Source: Saccharothrix carnea
GTDB lineage: Bacteria; Actinomycetota; Actinomycetes; Mycobacteriales; Pseudonocardiaceae
DNA length: 64,000 bases
Assembly (NCBI RefSeq): GCF_003014735.1
Contig: NZ_PYAX01000003.1
Location: 124,001-188,000, forward strand
Direction: 5' to 3'
This document shows positions 20,663 through 29,511 of this stretch, one piece after another. Numbering within the stretch: the first letter of the stretch is position 1; each line of letters opens with the position of its first letter. The notes beneath the pieces are model-generated. The model was not told where the DNA came from. It ran no database searches and was given only the letters and a program-made list of their open reading frames with translations. The translations under genes and the position numbers were made by a program.

Positions 20663-22591
20663 TCAGGTGCCGGGTTGGACCGCGTCCTCGAAGAAGTCCG
20701 CGACCTGGTCGGCGGTCAGCTCCTCGCCGCCGCTCTTGGTCACGATGCCCAGCAGCGGCAGGTCGTTCGCGGTGAACACGAGCAGCCCCAGCCCGCCGTC
20801 CGCGGCGGCCCGGTACTTGCCGGTGAGCCCGTTGCCCGCCCACTGCGCCTCGACCATGTCTGTCTTGAGCGACCGCACCACGGCCTCCGCGCCGTGCTGC
20901 GCGCCGACGACCGTCTCCGTGAGCACGTACTGGACCGAGTAGTCGTCCTTCACCGCGCAGCTGACCACGCTGCCCTTGATGCCGTTGACGCCGCCCACAC
21001 CGGGCGTGCCGCCCGCCTTGCACGTGCTCGTGTCCGGGATCGTGCCCGCGAGCAGGCGCAGGCACTCGGTGAAGCCCTTGTCGTCCTGCTGGGTGTCGTT
21101 CTTGCACTCCTGCGCGCTGGGCACGTCCACCCCGCTGAACGCGAAGATGCCGCCGACCACGCCCAGCACCAGCACCACGGCCGCGCCCGCGGCGATGAGC
21201 AGCGTCTTCCGGTCGGGCTTCTTCTTCGGCTCGGGCTGCGCGCGCGTGCCGACGCTCGGGAAGTTGAACTGCTGCGGCCCGGTCTGCGGGTAGACCTGGT
21301 AGGCGCCGCTGGTGCCCGGGTTGACCTGGTAGGCGCCGCTCGTGCCGGGGTTGACCTGGTACGCGCCGCTGGAACTCGGGTTGACCTGGTACGGGCCGCT
21401 GACGGCCGGGTTCACCGGGTGCGCGCCGCTGACCGCCGGGTTCTGCTGGTACACCCCGCCGGGCGGGGTCACCGGCTTGGTGACGACCGTGTCGGGCTCC
21501 CTGGGCCTGGTCGGCTCCTGGGACCTCGGCGTGACGCCGTTCTTGGGCACGTGGTGCGCGCCCAGGGCGACCGAGGTCTCCGGCTGGTCCAGGCTCGTCG
21601 GCACGATCCGCACCTGCTCGGCGATCATGGTCGCGACCAGCGGGATCCGGCTGGCGCCGCCGACCAGGTAGATGCCCGCGAGCTGGTTGGGCGCCATGCC
21701 GGTGGAGCGGATCGTCGACTCCAGCAGCTCGACGCTGCGCATCATGCTCGGCCGGACCAGCGCTTCCAGGTCGGAGCGGTTGACCAGCACGTCCTCGAAC
21801 GGCTCCGGCATCGGCACCTCGGTGTGCGCGTGCCGCGAGAGGGACTCCTTGGCCGCCCGCACGTCCTCCTGGAGCGTGCGGCGGGCCCGGCGGTCGGCGG
21901 TGGACTCCGGGCGCAGCAGCCGCTGCCAGGCCGCCGGGTCGCGGTGCGAGACCTGCCTGCCGACGTGCTCCAGCAGTGCCTGGTCGACGTCCAGGCCGCC
22001 CAGGTCGGGCAGGCCGTCCTCGGCGAGCACGGTGAAGCCGCTCTGGGTGGCGCCGACGATGGCCACGTCGAACGTGCCCGCGCCCAGGTCGTAGACCGCG
22101 AGCGCCTGGCCGACCGACAGGGAGGCGTAGTGGGAGGCGGCGGCGACCGGCTCGGGCACCAGCACGACCTCGCCGGCCACGCCCGCGAGGCGGGCCGCGG
22201 ACAGCAGCACGTTGCGGCGCGTCGGGCCCCACTGCGCGGGGTGGGTGAGGCGGACCTCGTCCAGCGGCTCACCGCCCAGCTGGCGGGTGGTCTCGTCCAG
22301 CACGCGGCGCAGCACGGCGGCCAGCGCGTCGGTGACCGGCACCACGTTGTCGCCCAGCAGCAGCACGCCGTCGTCCACCCGGCGCTTGGGGTTGGGCTCG
22401 AAGCGGGCCGGGTCGAGGCGGGCGCGGCGCTCGGCGTCACGGCCGACGACCAGCGTGCCGTCCTCTTCGCAGTACACGGCAGACGGCATGGTGGCCGAGC
22501 CGTCCACCTCCACGACCCTGGGCGGCCTGCCGTGCGCGGCGAGCACCGCGACGGTGTTGGAAGTGCCCAGGTCGACGGACAGGACGCGCAC
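20663..22591 (-). CDS. Membrane-anchored Hsp70-like protein
   Basis: Product of 642 residues. The N-terminal 350 residues are an Hsp70/actin-type ATPase (VLSVDLGTSNTVAVL phosphate loop, LAVYDLGAGTFDVAIV, GIYLVGGASRIPLV). In place of a substrate-binding domain there is a Pro-rich linker with six decapeptide repeats of type YQVNPxxSGA (about residues 378-437). A single membrane helix follows (about 463-485, LLIAAGAAVVLVLGVVGGIF), then about 155 extracytoplasmic residues with Cys pairs. GTG 22591 is chosen for its spacing from GAGGGG. Its role may be envelope sensing or chaperoning. Confidence 0.85.
   Translation of the reverse strand: MRVLSVDLGTSNTVAVLAAHGRPPRVVEVDGSATMPSAVYCEEDGTLVVGRDAERRARLDPARFEPNPKRRVDDGVLLLGDNVVPVTDALAAVLRRVLDETTRQLGGEPLDEVRLTHPAQWGPTRRNVLLSAARLAGVAGEVVLVPEPVAAASHYASLSVGQALAVYDLGAGTFDVAIVGATQSGFTVLAEDGLPDLGGLDVDQALLEHVGRQVSHRDPAAWQRLLRPESTADRRARRTLQEDVRAAKESLSRHAHTEVPMPEPFEDVLVNRSDLEALVRPSMMRSVELLESTIRSTGMAPNQLAGIYLVGGASRIPLVATMIAEQVRIVPTSLDQPETSVALGAHHVPKNGVTPRSQEPTRPREPDTVVTKPVTPPGGVYQQNPAVSGAHPVNPAVSGPYQVNPSSSGAYQVNPGTSGAYQVNPGTSGAYQVYPQTGPQQFNFPSVGTRAQPEPKKKPDRKTLLIAAGAAVVLVLGVVGGIFAFSGVDVPSAQECKNDTQQDDKGFTECLRLLAGTIPDTSTCKAGGTPGVGGVNGIKGSVVSCAVKDDYSVQYVLTETVVGAQHGAEAVVRSLKTDMVEAQWAGNGLTGKYRAAADGGLGLLVFTANDLPLLGIVTKSGGEELTADQVADFFEDAVQPGT
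21299..21448. repeat. Five 30-bp tandem repeats inside the Hsp70-like gene
   Basis: Units of exactly 30 bp encode the decapeptide series YQVNP-(GT/SS/AV)-SGA. Two adjacent units differ at only a few positions, so the array could change length by slippage. Confidence 0.85.
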
Positions 22592-22654
22592 GATATACAC
22601 CCCTCAGGTTCAGCCGGGGTGATCGTGCCACAGCCACCCACCCCGCGAGGTCGC

Positions 22655-22727
22655 GTCGGTCGTTCGCGACTCATTTTCCGGCGATCACGCTCTTCGATCG
22701 TCGGAAGATCAGGCGCGAACGACCGAC
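22655..22727. repeat. Large imperfect palindrome before lhr
   Basis: GTCGGTCGTTCGCG at 22655-22668 is perfectly complementary to 22714-22727. An inner pair (22677-22686 with 22696-22705) matches 9 of 10. The whole can fold as a long hairpin between the divergent Hsp70-like and lhr genes. Confidence 0.8.
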
Positions 22728-22768
22728 TTCCGGGCGACCGAGCCCGCGACGCCGGAGGCGGCGCAATC
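22714..22768 (-). repeat. Dispersed intergenic repeat, copy 1
   Basis: Read on the - strand, 33 bp (22714-22746) match 40658-40690 at 32 positions. The similarity continues, less well, to GATTGC at the far end. Confidence 0.8.
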
Positions 22769-22796
22769 CGAAAATGTCAGACCCCTGGTTCAAGAT

Positions 22797-25700
22797 GTGG
22801 GGGTGGATGTTCTGGCCGCGTTCTCCCCCGCGACCCGGCAGTGGTTCGCCGGGGCCTTCGCCGCGCCCACGGCGGCGCAGGCGGGCGCGTGGGAGGCGGC
22901 GGCTGCCGGCGAGCACGCGCTGGTCATCGCGCCGACCGGGTCCGGCAAGACGTTGGCCGCGTTCCTCTGGGCGCTGGACCGGCTGGCGTCGGAGCCCAAG
23001 CCCGCCGAGCCCAAGCGGCGGTGCCGGGTGTTGTACGTCTCGCCGCTGAAAGCGCTGGCAGTGGACGTGGAGCGCAACCTGAGGGCGCCGCTGGCGGGCA
23101 TCCGGCAGGCCTCGCACCGGCTGTCGCTGCCCGAGCCGGACGTCACGGTCGGCATGCGCACCGGCGACACGCCCGCGGACGCGCGGCGGGCGTTCGCGCG
23201 GACACCGCCGGACGTGCTGGTCACCACGCCGGAGTCGCTGTTCCTGGTGCTCACGTCGGCCGCCCGGGAGTCGTTGCGCGGTGTGGAGACGGTGATCGTC
23301 GACGAGGTGCACGCGGTGGCGGGCACCAAGCGCGGCGCGCACCTGGCGTTGTCACTCGAACGGCTGGACGCGCTGCTGGAGCGGCCCGCCCAGCGGATCG
23401 GGCTGTCCGCGACGGTCCGGCCGGTCGAGGAGGTGAGCGCGTTCCTCGCCGGTGGGCGGCCGGTGCGGGTCGTGCAGCCGAAGACGCCCAAGACGATCGA
23501 GGTCCAGGTCGAGGTGCCGGTCGAGGACATGTCGGTGCTCGGCGAGCCGACCGGCGAGGTGTCGGGTTCGGCGGCGGGCGCGGAGCAGCGGGCGTCGATC
23601 TGGCCCTCGGTGGAGCAGCGGATCCTCGAACTCGTCCGGCAGCACCGGTCCACGATCGTGTTCGCCAACTCGCGGCGGTTGGCCGAACGGCTCACCGCGC
23701 GGCTCAACGAGCTGGCCGAGGAGGCCTTCGAGCTGGAGCGGTTCCCCGCCGAGGCACCCGCCCAGTCCGGCGTCACGACCCAGCGCTCGGCCGCGATCGC
23801 CCGCGCGCACCACGGCTCGATGTCGCGCGAGCAGCGGGTGGTGGTCGAGGAGGAGCTGAAGTCCGGCCGGCTGCCGTGCGTGGTGGCCACCTCGTCGCTG
23901 GAGCTGGGCATCGACATGGGCGCGGTCGACCTGGTGGTGCAGGTGGAGGCGCCGCCGACGGTGGCGTCCGGGTTGCAGCGCGTCGGCCGGGCCGGGCACC
24001 AGGTGGGCGCGGTGTCGCGCGGGGTGATGTTCCCCAAGTTCCGGGGCGACCTGGTGTCGTGCGCGGTGGTGGCGGAGCGGATGCGGGACGGCGCGATCGA
24101 GGCCGTGCGGTACCCGCGCAACCCGCTGGACGTGCTCGCGCAGCACGTGGTGGCGATGGTGGCGATGGAGACGTGGACGGTCGAGGGGCTGTCCGGGCTG
24201 GTGCGGCGGGCCGCGCCGTTCGCCGCGCTGCCGGAGTCGGCGCTGCAGGCCGTGCTCGACATGCTCGCGGGCCGGTACCCGAGCGAGGAGTTCGGCGAGC
24301 TGCGGCCCCGCATCACGTGGGACCGGATCACCGGCGAGCTGCGCGGCAGGCCCGGCTCGCAGCGGCTGGCGGTGACGTCGGGCGGCACGATCCCCGACCG
24401 GGGGCTGTTCGCGGTGATGACGCCGCCGTCCGAGCGCGGCCCCGGCTCGCGGGTGGGCGAGCTGGACGAGGAGATGGTCTACGAGTCGCGGGTCGGCGAC
24501 ACGTTCCTGCTGGGCACGTCGTCGTGGCGGGTCGAGGACATCACCCACGACCGGGTGATCGTGGTGCCCGCGCCCGGTCAGCCCGCGCGGATGCCGTTCT
24601 GGAAGGGCGACGCGCCGGGCCGTCCGCTGGAGCTGGGGCGTGCGCTGGGGAAGTTCCTGCGCGAGGTGTCCACGATGGACGACTCGGCGGCGGCGGAGCG
24701 GACCGCGGCGGCCGGGCTGGACGCGTGGGCCACCTCGAACCTGCTGGCCTACCTGGGCGAGCAGCGTGAGGCGACCAGGCACGTGCCCAGCGACCGGGTC
24801 GTGCTGGTGGAGCGGTTCCGCGACGAGCTGGGCGACTGGCGGCTGGTGGTGCACTCGCCGTTCGGGGCGCAGGTCAACGCGCCGTGGGCGTTGGCGATCG
24901 CGGCCCGGTTGCGGGAGCGGCGCGGCATCGAGGTGCAGGCGGCGCACTCCGACGACGGGATCGTGATCCGGCTGCCCGACGCGGTCGACCTCGACGGCGC
25001 GCAGGTCGTGGCGGGCGCGGAGGACGTGCTGCTCGACCCGGAGGAGGTCGAGCAGGTCGTGGTGGCCGAGGTGGGCGGTTCGGCGTTGTTCGCGGCCCGG
25101 TTCCGGGAGTGCGCGGCGCGGTCGCTGCTGCTGCCCCGGCGTGATCCGCGCAAGCGCTCGCCGTTGTGGCAGCAGCGGCAGCGGGCGGCGCAGCTGCTGT
25201 CGGTGGCGGCGAAGTACGAGAGCTTCCCGGTCGTGCTGGAGGCGATGCGCGAAGTCCTGCAGGACGTGTACGACGTGCCGGGCCTGCGTGAGCTGATGAC
25301 CGACATCCGGGCACGGCGGGTGCGCGTGGTGGAGGTGGAGACGCCGTCGCCGTCGCCGTTCGCGCGCAGCCTGCTGTTCGGGTACGTCGGGATGTTCCTG
25401 TACGAGGCGGACGCGCCGCTGGCCGAGCGGCGGGCGGCGGCGTTGTCGCTGGACTCGGCGCTGCTGGCGGAGCTGCTGGGCTCCGAGGCGATCCGGGAGC
25501 TGCTGGACCCGGAGGTGGTCGAGGAGGTCGAGCGGAACCTGCAGCGCCTGGCGCCGGACCGGCACGCGCGTGACGCGGAAGGTGCGGCGGACCTGCTGCG
25601 GTTCCTCGGTGACCTGTCCGAGGCGGAGGCGCTGGCGCGGGGCGTGCAGCCGGAATGGCTCGCGGACCTGGTGGCGCAGCGGCGGGCGATCCGGGTGCGC

Positions 25701-27347
25701 ATCGCGAGCGAGGACCGGGTGATCGGCATCGAGGACGCGGGCCGGGTGCGTGACGCGTTGGGCGTGGCGCTGCCGGTGGGCGTGCCGGAGGTGTTCACCG
25801 AGCCGGTGGCCGACCCGTTGGGCGACCTGCTCTCGCGGTACGCGCGCACGCACGGGCCGTTCCCGGCGGCGGAGGTGGCGGAGCGGTTCGGGCTCGGCGT
25901 GGCCGTGGTGACCGGGGTGCTGGAGCGGATGGCGGCCACCGGGCGGCTGGTGCGCGGCGAGCTCAGACCCGGCGGAACGCACACCGAGTACTGCGACGCC
26001 GAAGTGTTGCGGCGGCTGCGGCGTGCGGCGCTGGCCCGGTTGCGGGCCGAGGTGGAGCCGGTGGAGCCCGCGGCGCTGGGCCGGTTCCTGCCGGGCTGGC
26101 ACGGCGTGGGTCGGCGGCCGCGGTCCGCGCCGACCGTGGACGACGTGTACTCGGTGGTCGAGCAGCTGGCCGGCGCGCCGCTGCCCGCGAGCGCGGTGGA
26201 GTCGCTGATCCTGCCCGCGCGGCTGCCCGGCTACAGCCCGGCGCTGCTGGACGAGCTGACCGCGTCCGGCGAGGTGACGTGGACCGGGTGCGGCTCGCTG
26301 GCCGGTGGTGACGGCTGGATCGCGTTGGCGCCGACCGATGTGGCCGACCTGCTGCTGCCGGACCTGGTGCCGGAGGCGATGCCGGACTCGTCGCTGCACA
26401 CCGCCGTGGTGGAGGCGTTGGGCGGTGGGGCGCTGTTCTTCCGGCAGGTGGTCGACCGGGTGTCGTTGCAGGGGCCGACGACGGACGGCGAGGTCGTCGG
26501 CGCGCTGTGGGACCTGGTGTGGGCGGGCGTGGTCACCAACGACACGTTGGCGCCGTTGCGCGCGCTGGTCGCGGGCGGCGGCACGGCGCACAAGCCCCGG
26601 CGTGCCGCGCCCCGTGGCCGGTATGCGCGGATGCGGGCCGGCAGACCGGACATGCCCAGCCGCACCGGGCCGCCGACCGTGGCGGGCCGGTGGTCGCTGG
26701 CCGTGGTGCCGGCGGCGGACGCGACGCGGCGGGCGCACGCGCGGGCCGAGGCGTTCCTGGAGCGGCACGGCGTGCTGACCCGCGGCGCGTTGGACACCGA
26801 GCGGGTGACCGGCGGGTTCAGCGGCGTGTACCGGGTGCTGCGGGCGATGGAGGAGTCGGGGCAGGTCGTGCGCGGGTACGTGGTCGAGGGGCTCGGCGCG
26901 GCGCAGTTCGCGGCCCGGGGCGCGGTGGACCGGCTGCGCGCGTCGTCCAGACCGCCCGGCCAGGAGCACGCGGGCAGCCCGGACGCCGTGGTGCTGGCGG
27001 CGGCCGACCCGGCGCAGCCCTACGGCGCGGCACTGGCCTGGCCGGACCAGTCGGGCGAGGGCAAGCACCGGCCGGGCCGCAAGTCCGGTGCGCTGGTCGT
27101 GCTGGTGGACGGCCTGGCCACGCTCTACGTCGAGCGGGGCGGCCGTTCGCTGCTGTCGTTCACGGAGGAGGAGGAATCGTTGCGTGCCGCGGCACAAGCC
27201 CTGAGCCGCGCCGTGCGCGACGGCTGGCTGGGCCAACTGGCCGTGCAGCGGGCGGACGGCGAAGTGGCCCTGGGTTCCCGACTGGCCGGCATCCTCCAAG
27301 AAGCAGGCTTCCGCGCCACACCCAAGGGTTTGCGACTACGGGCGTGA
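22797..27347 (+). CDS. lhr: ATP-dependent helicase Lhr (DEAD/DEAH box, long form)
   Basis: Product of 1516 residues, the full-length actinobacterial Lhr. It has Walker A APTGSGKT (45-52), TPESL, the DEVH box in VIVDEVHAVAGTKRG, SAT in IGLSATVRP, motif V TSSLELGIDMG and motif VI QRVGRAGHQ. The WH, Lhr-core and large C-terminal domains follow. Mycobacterial Lhr is a 3'-5' translocase that prefers RNA:DNA hybrids and belongs to the DNA-damage response. The start is GTG at 22797, or possibly the GTG two codons later; no strong ribosome binding site is visible. It is a single gene. Confidence 0.95.
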   Translation: MGVDVLAAFSPATRQWFAGAFAAPTAAQAGAWEAAAAGEHALVIAPTGSGKTLAAFLWALDRLASEPKPAEPKRRCRVLYVSPLKALAVDVERNLRAPLAGIRQASHRLSLPEPDVTVGMRTGDTPADARRAFARTPPDVLVTTPESLFLVLTSAARESLRGVETVIVDEVHAVAGTKRGAHLALSLERLDALLERPAQRIGLSATVRPVEEVSAFLAGGRPVRVVQPKTPKTIEVQVEVPVEDMSVLGEPTGEVSGSAAGAEQRASIWPSVEQRILELVRQHRSTIVFANSRRLAERLTARLNELAEEAFELERFPAEAPAQSGVTTQRSAAIARAHHGSMSREQRVVVEEELKSGRLPCVVATSSLELGIDMGAVDLVVQVEAPPTVASGLQRVGRAGHQVGAVSRGVMFPKFRGDLVSCAVVAERMRDGAIEAVRYPRNPLDVLAQHVVAMVAMETWTVEGLSGLVRRAAPFAALPESALQAVLDMLAGRYPSEEFGELRPRITWDRITGELRGRPGSQRLAVTSGGTIPDRGLFAVMTPPSERGPGSRVGELDEEMVYESRVGDTFLLGTSSWRVEDITHDRVIVVPAPGQPARMPFWKGDAPGRPLELGRALGKFLREVSTMDDSAAAERTAAAGLDAWATSNLLAYLGEQREATRHVPSDRVVLVERFRDELGDWRLVVHSPFGAQVNAPWALAIAARLRERRGIEVQAAHSDDGIVIRLPDAVDLDGAQVVAGAEDVLLDPEEVEQVVVAEVGGSALFAARFRECAARSLLLPRRDPRKRSPLWQQRQRAAQLLSVAAKYESFPVVLEAMREVLQDVYDVPGLRELMTDIRARRVRVVEVETPSPSPFARSLLFGYVGMFLYEADAPLAERRAAALSLDSALLAELLGSEAIRELLDPEVVEEVERNLQRLAPDRHARDAEGAADLLRFLGDLSEAEALARGVQPEWLADLVAQRRAIRVRIASEDRVIGIEDAGRVRDALGVALPVGVPEVFTEPVADPLGDLLSRYARTHGPFPAAEVAERFGLGVAVVTGVLERMAATGRLVRGELRPGGTHTEYCDAEVLRRLRRAALARLRAEVEPVEPAALGRFLPGWHGVGRRPRSAPTVDDVYSVVEQLAGAPLPASAVESLILPARLPGYSPALLDELTASGEVTWTGCGSLAGGDGWIALAPTDVADLLLPDLVPEAMPDSSLHTAVVEALGGGALFFRQVVDRVSLQGPTTDGEVVGALWDLVWAGVVTNDTLAPLRALVAGGGTAHKPRRAAPRGRYARMRAGRPDMPSRTGPPTVAGRWSLAVVPAADATRRAHARAEAFLERHGVLTRGALDTERVTGGFSGVYRVLRAMEESGQVVRGYVVEGLGAAQFAARGAVDRLRASSRPPGQEHAGSPDAVVLAAADPAQPYGAALAWPDQSGEGKHRPGRKSGALVVLVDGLATLYVERGGRSLLSFTEEEESLRAAAQALSRAVRDGWLGQLAVQRADGEVALGSRLAGILQEAGFRATPKGLRLRA

Positions 27348-27488
27348 CACACCAACGAACACGGCGACCCGCCCCCGACCACCGGGATCACCCAAAAGTG
27401 CAAGCCACCAAGGAACTTTTCGCCCACCATTGACGTTGCCGGGATGAAAGGAGGCGGCGGCGCACGGCGAACCGGTCCGCCCGCCCAT

Positions 27489-27522
27489 CGAACGAACCCC
27501 ACCGACGAACGAACCCCACCGA
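27489..27522. repeat. 17-bp tandem repeat, two units
   Basis: CGAACGAACCCCACCGA occurs twice in direct succession (27489-27505 and 27506-27522). Confidence 0.85.
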
Positions 27523-27562
27523 CCGCAATCCACCGACCAACGGACGCCCCCACGGAACGGAC

Positions 27563-27620
27563 CTCACCGCACGGAACCACCCTTACCGCCGCCCACACGG
27601 GACGCTCACCGCACGGAACC
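27563..27620. repeat. 16-bp direct repeat pair
   Basis: CTCACCGCACGGAACC at 27563-27578 recurs at 27605-27620. Confidence 0.75.
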
Positions 27621-27630
27621 GCCCCTCGCG

Positions 27631-27668
27631 AGACGCGTGCGGACTCACGAGACGCGTGCGGACTCACG
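27631..27668. repeat. 19-bp tandem repeat, two units plus a decayed third
   Basis: AGACGCGTGCGGACTCACG occurs at 27631-27649 and 27650-27668; GGACGCTTAGCGGAC follows as a degenerate third unit. Confidence 0.85.
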
Positions 27669-27713
27669 GGACGCTTAGCGGACAGAGGCACCTCTAGCGG
27701 ACCAGAGGGCACC

Positions 27714-28709
27714 TCACCGGAACAGGGCGCTGTAGGCGTTGAGCGCGGGCTGGCCGCCGAGGTGGGCGTACAGGACCGTGGAGTCGCGCGGGATCTCGCC
27801 GGTCGAGACCAGTTCCACCAGGCCCGCCAGCGACTTGCCCTCGTACACCGGGTCGGTGATCATGCCCTCCAATCGGGCGCCGAGCTTCATGGCGTCCACA
27901 GTGGACTCGCCCGGGACGCCGTAGATGCCCTCGTGGAACCGTTCGTCGAGGATGACGTCCTCGTCGGTCACCTCGACGCCGAGCAGGCCCGCCGTGTTCT
28001 TGGCGATGCGCGTGATCTGGTTGCGGGTGTCGCACGGCTCGGCGGAGGCGTCGATGCCGATGATCCTCCGCCCGCTGCCGGCGAAGCCGGCGACCATGCC
28101 CGCTTGCGTGCTGCCGGTCACCGAGCACACGACGATCGTGTCGAACCGCACCCCCAGGTCGGCCTCCTGCCGTTCGACCTCGGCCGCCCAGCCGGCGAAG
28201 CCGAGTCCGCCCAGCGGGTGGTCCGACGCGCCCGCCGGGATGGCGTACGGCGTGCCGCCGGCGGCACGCACGTCCTCGATCGCCTGTTCCCACGCGGGTT
28301 TGACGCCGATGCCGAAGCCCGCCTCCACCAGCCGCACCTCGGCGCCCATCAGGCGGCTGAGCAGGATGTTGCCCACCCGGTCGTAGACCGTGTCCGGCCA
28401 GTCGACCCAGCTCTCCTGCACCAGCACGCACTTCAGCCCGGCTCGCGCCGCCGCCGCGGCGACCTGGCGAGTGTGGTTGGACTGCACGCCGCCGATGGAC
28501 ACCAACGTGTCGCAGCCCGTCGCCAACGCCTCGGCGACCAAATACTCCAGCTTGCGGGTCTTGTTGCCGCCGTAGGCCAAGCCGGAGTTGCAGTCCTCCC
28601 GCTTGGCCCACACCTGCGCACCGCCGAGGTGCCTGGTCAGCCGCTCCAGCTTGTGCACCGGCGACGGGCCGAAGGTCAGCGGGAACCGCTCGAAGTCGTT
28701 CAGCGCCAT
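27714..28709 (-). CDS. acdS: 1-aminocyclopropane-1-carboxylate deaminase
   Basis: PLP-dependent enzyme that opens the ethylene precursor ACC to 2-oxobutyrate and ammonia. The 331 residues match the family length. The PLP lysine is Lys50 in [21 protein letters not shown] near residue 289 carries the Tyr-Glu pair that separates true ACC deaminases from D-cysteine desulfhydrases. [10 protein letters not shown] is at the C-terminus. ATG 28709 lies one base after the GntR stop codon, so the two form an operon. D-cysteine desulfhydrase activity cannot be excluded without assay. Confidence 0.9.
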   Translation of the reverse strand: MALNDFERFPLTFGPSPVHKLERLTRHLGGAQVWAKREDCNSGLAYGGNKTRKLEYLVAEALATGCDTLVSIGGVQSNHTRQVAAAAARAGLKCVLVQESWVDWPDTVYDRVGNILLSRLMGAEVRLVEAGFGIGVKPAWEQAIEDVRAAGGTPYAIPAGASDHPLGGLGFAGWAAEVERQEADLGVRFDTIVVCSVTGSTQAGMVAGFAGSGRRIIGIDASAEPCDTRNQITRIAKNTAGLLGVEVTDEDVILDERFHEGIYGVPGESTVDAMKLGARLEGMITDPVYEGKSLAGLVELVSTGEIPRDSTVLYAHLGGQPALNAYSALFR

Positions 28710-28710
28710 G

Positions 28711-29355
28711 TCAGTTCTCCTCCACCGGGAGCAGGTCGGCCAACGTCGCCCAGTTCCGCTCGACCAGCCGGACCGCGAGGTCGGCGTCGGCTGCGGCGAA
28801 GGCGGTGATGATCTCGTCGTGCATCGCCACCGAGTGGCGGCCGGTCGGCGCGGCGAACCGCAGCCGTTCCAGCCGGCGCACGAGCGGCGTGTAGCGCTCG
28901 ATGGTGGCCGACACGGCGAAGTTGTCGGCCCGCCGCACGGCCACCGCGTGGAACTCGTCGTCGGCGGCGAGCGCGGCGGGCACGTCGCCGTTGGCCAGGG
29001 CGTGGGCGAACGCCGTGTTCGCGGCACGCATGGCGTCCAGGTCGGCACCGACGAGGCGTGGCGTGGCCAGCCGGGCGGCCAGCGCGTGCATGGCCTGGAC
29101 GACGACGTGCGCGTCACGCACCGCCGCCGTGTCCAGCGGCGTGACCCGTGTGTAGCTGTGCGGCTTGCTCTCGACCAGGCCTTCGTCGGTCAGCCGGGCC
29201 AACGCCTCGCGCACCGGCGTCCGGGACAGCCCCAGCCGCTCGGCCAGCTCCACGTCCTTGATCGACACGCCGGGCGCCAGGTCGCCGCCCAGGATCGCCT
29301 CGCGGATCGCGGTCAGCGCCTGGTCCCGGAACAGCGCCCGACTAATATATTGCAT
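28711..29355 (-). CDS. GntR family regulator, FadR/FCD subfamily
   Basis: Product of 214 residues. The N-terminal winged helix ([17 protein letters not shown]...[18 protein letters not shown]) is followed by an all-helical FCD ligand domain with the metal ligands in DDEFHAVAV and SVAMHDEII. It is immediately upstream of the ACC deaminase gene and is its probable regulator. The start codon lies in an unusually AT-rich patch (GCAATATATTAG) containing the palindrome AATATATT, which may be part of the operator. Its upstream gap (29356-29511) shows nothing else clear. Confidence 0.9.
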   Translation of the reverse strand: MQYISRALFRDQALTAIREAILGGDLAPGVSIKDVELAERLGLSRTPVREALARLTDEGLVESKPHSYTRVTPLDTAAVRDAHVVVQAMHALAARLATPRLVGADLDAMRAANTAFAHALANGDVPAALAADDEFHAVAVRRADNFAVSATIERYTPLVRRLERLRFAAPTGRHSVAMHDEIITAFAAADADLAVRLVERNWATLADLLPVEEN

Positions 29356-29511
29356 ACTGGCGCACTGTAGACGGCCCTACCGGGTGATCGCCAGGGGGTT
29401 GCGCGTGGTCCGGGGATTTACCCCGCGCTGTAGTACGAGTGCACCGCAGGCCGGTCGGTGATCAGGCCGGTTCTTCGTTGTCCGGCAACGGTTCACCCCT
29501 CGGTGTTCTGC

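Larger units (their letters stand above)
27348..27713. other. 366-bp gene-free, repeat-rich gap
   Basis: Between lhr and the ACC deaminase gene there is no convincing gene. The open frame here on the - strand has an irregular, Arg/Val/Ser-rich product built from the DNA repeats. The gap contains three short tandem or direct repeats, listed separately. Confidence 0.7.

Noticed and set aside
23352-27299. 1315-codon open frame on the - strand opposite lhr
   Set aside because: Antisense shadow of the helicase gene, rich in His, Arg, Pro and Gln, with no domain.
27125-27712. 195-codon frame on the - strand through the repeat-rich gap
   Set aside because: The product reflects short DNA repeats (RESARVSRG-like phrases), lacks a ribosome binding site and overlaps the lhr end.
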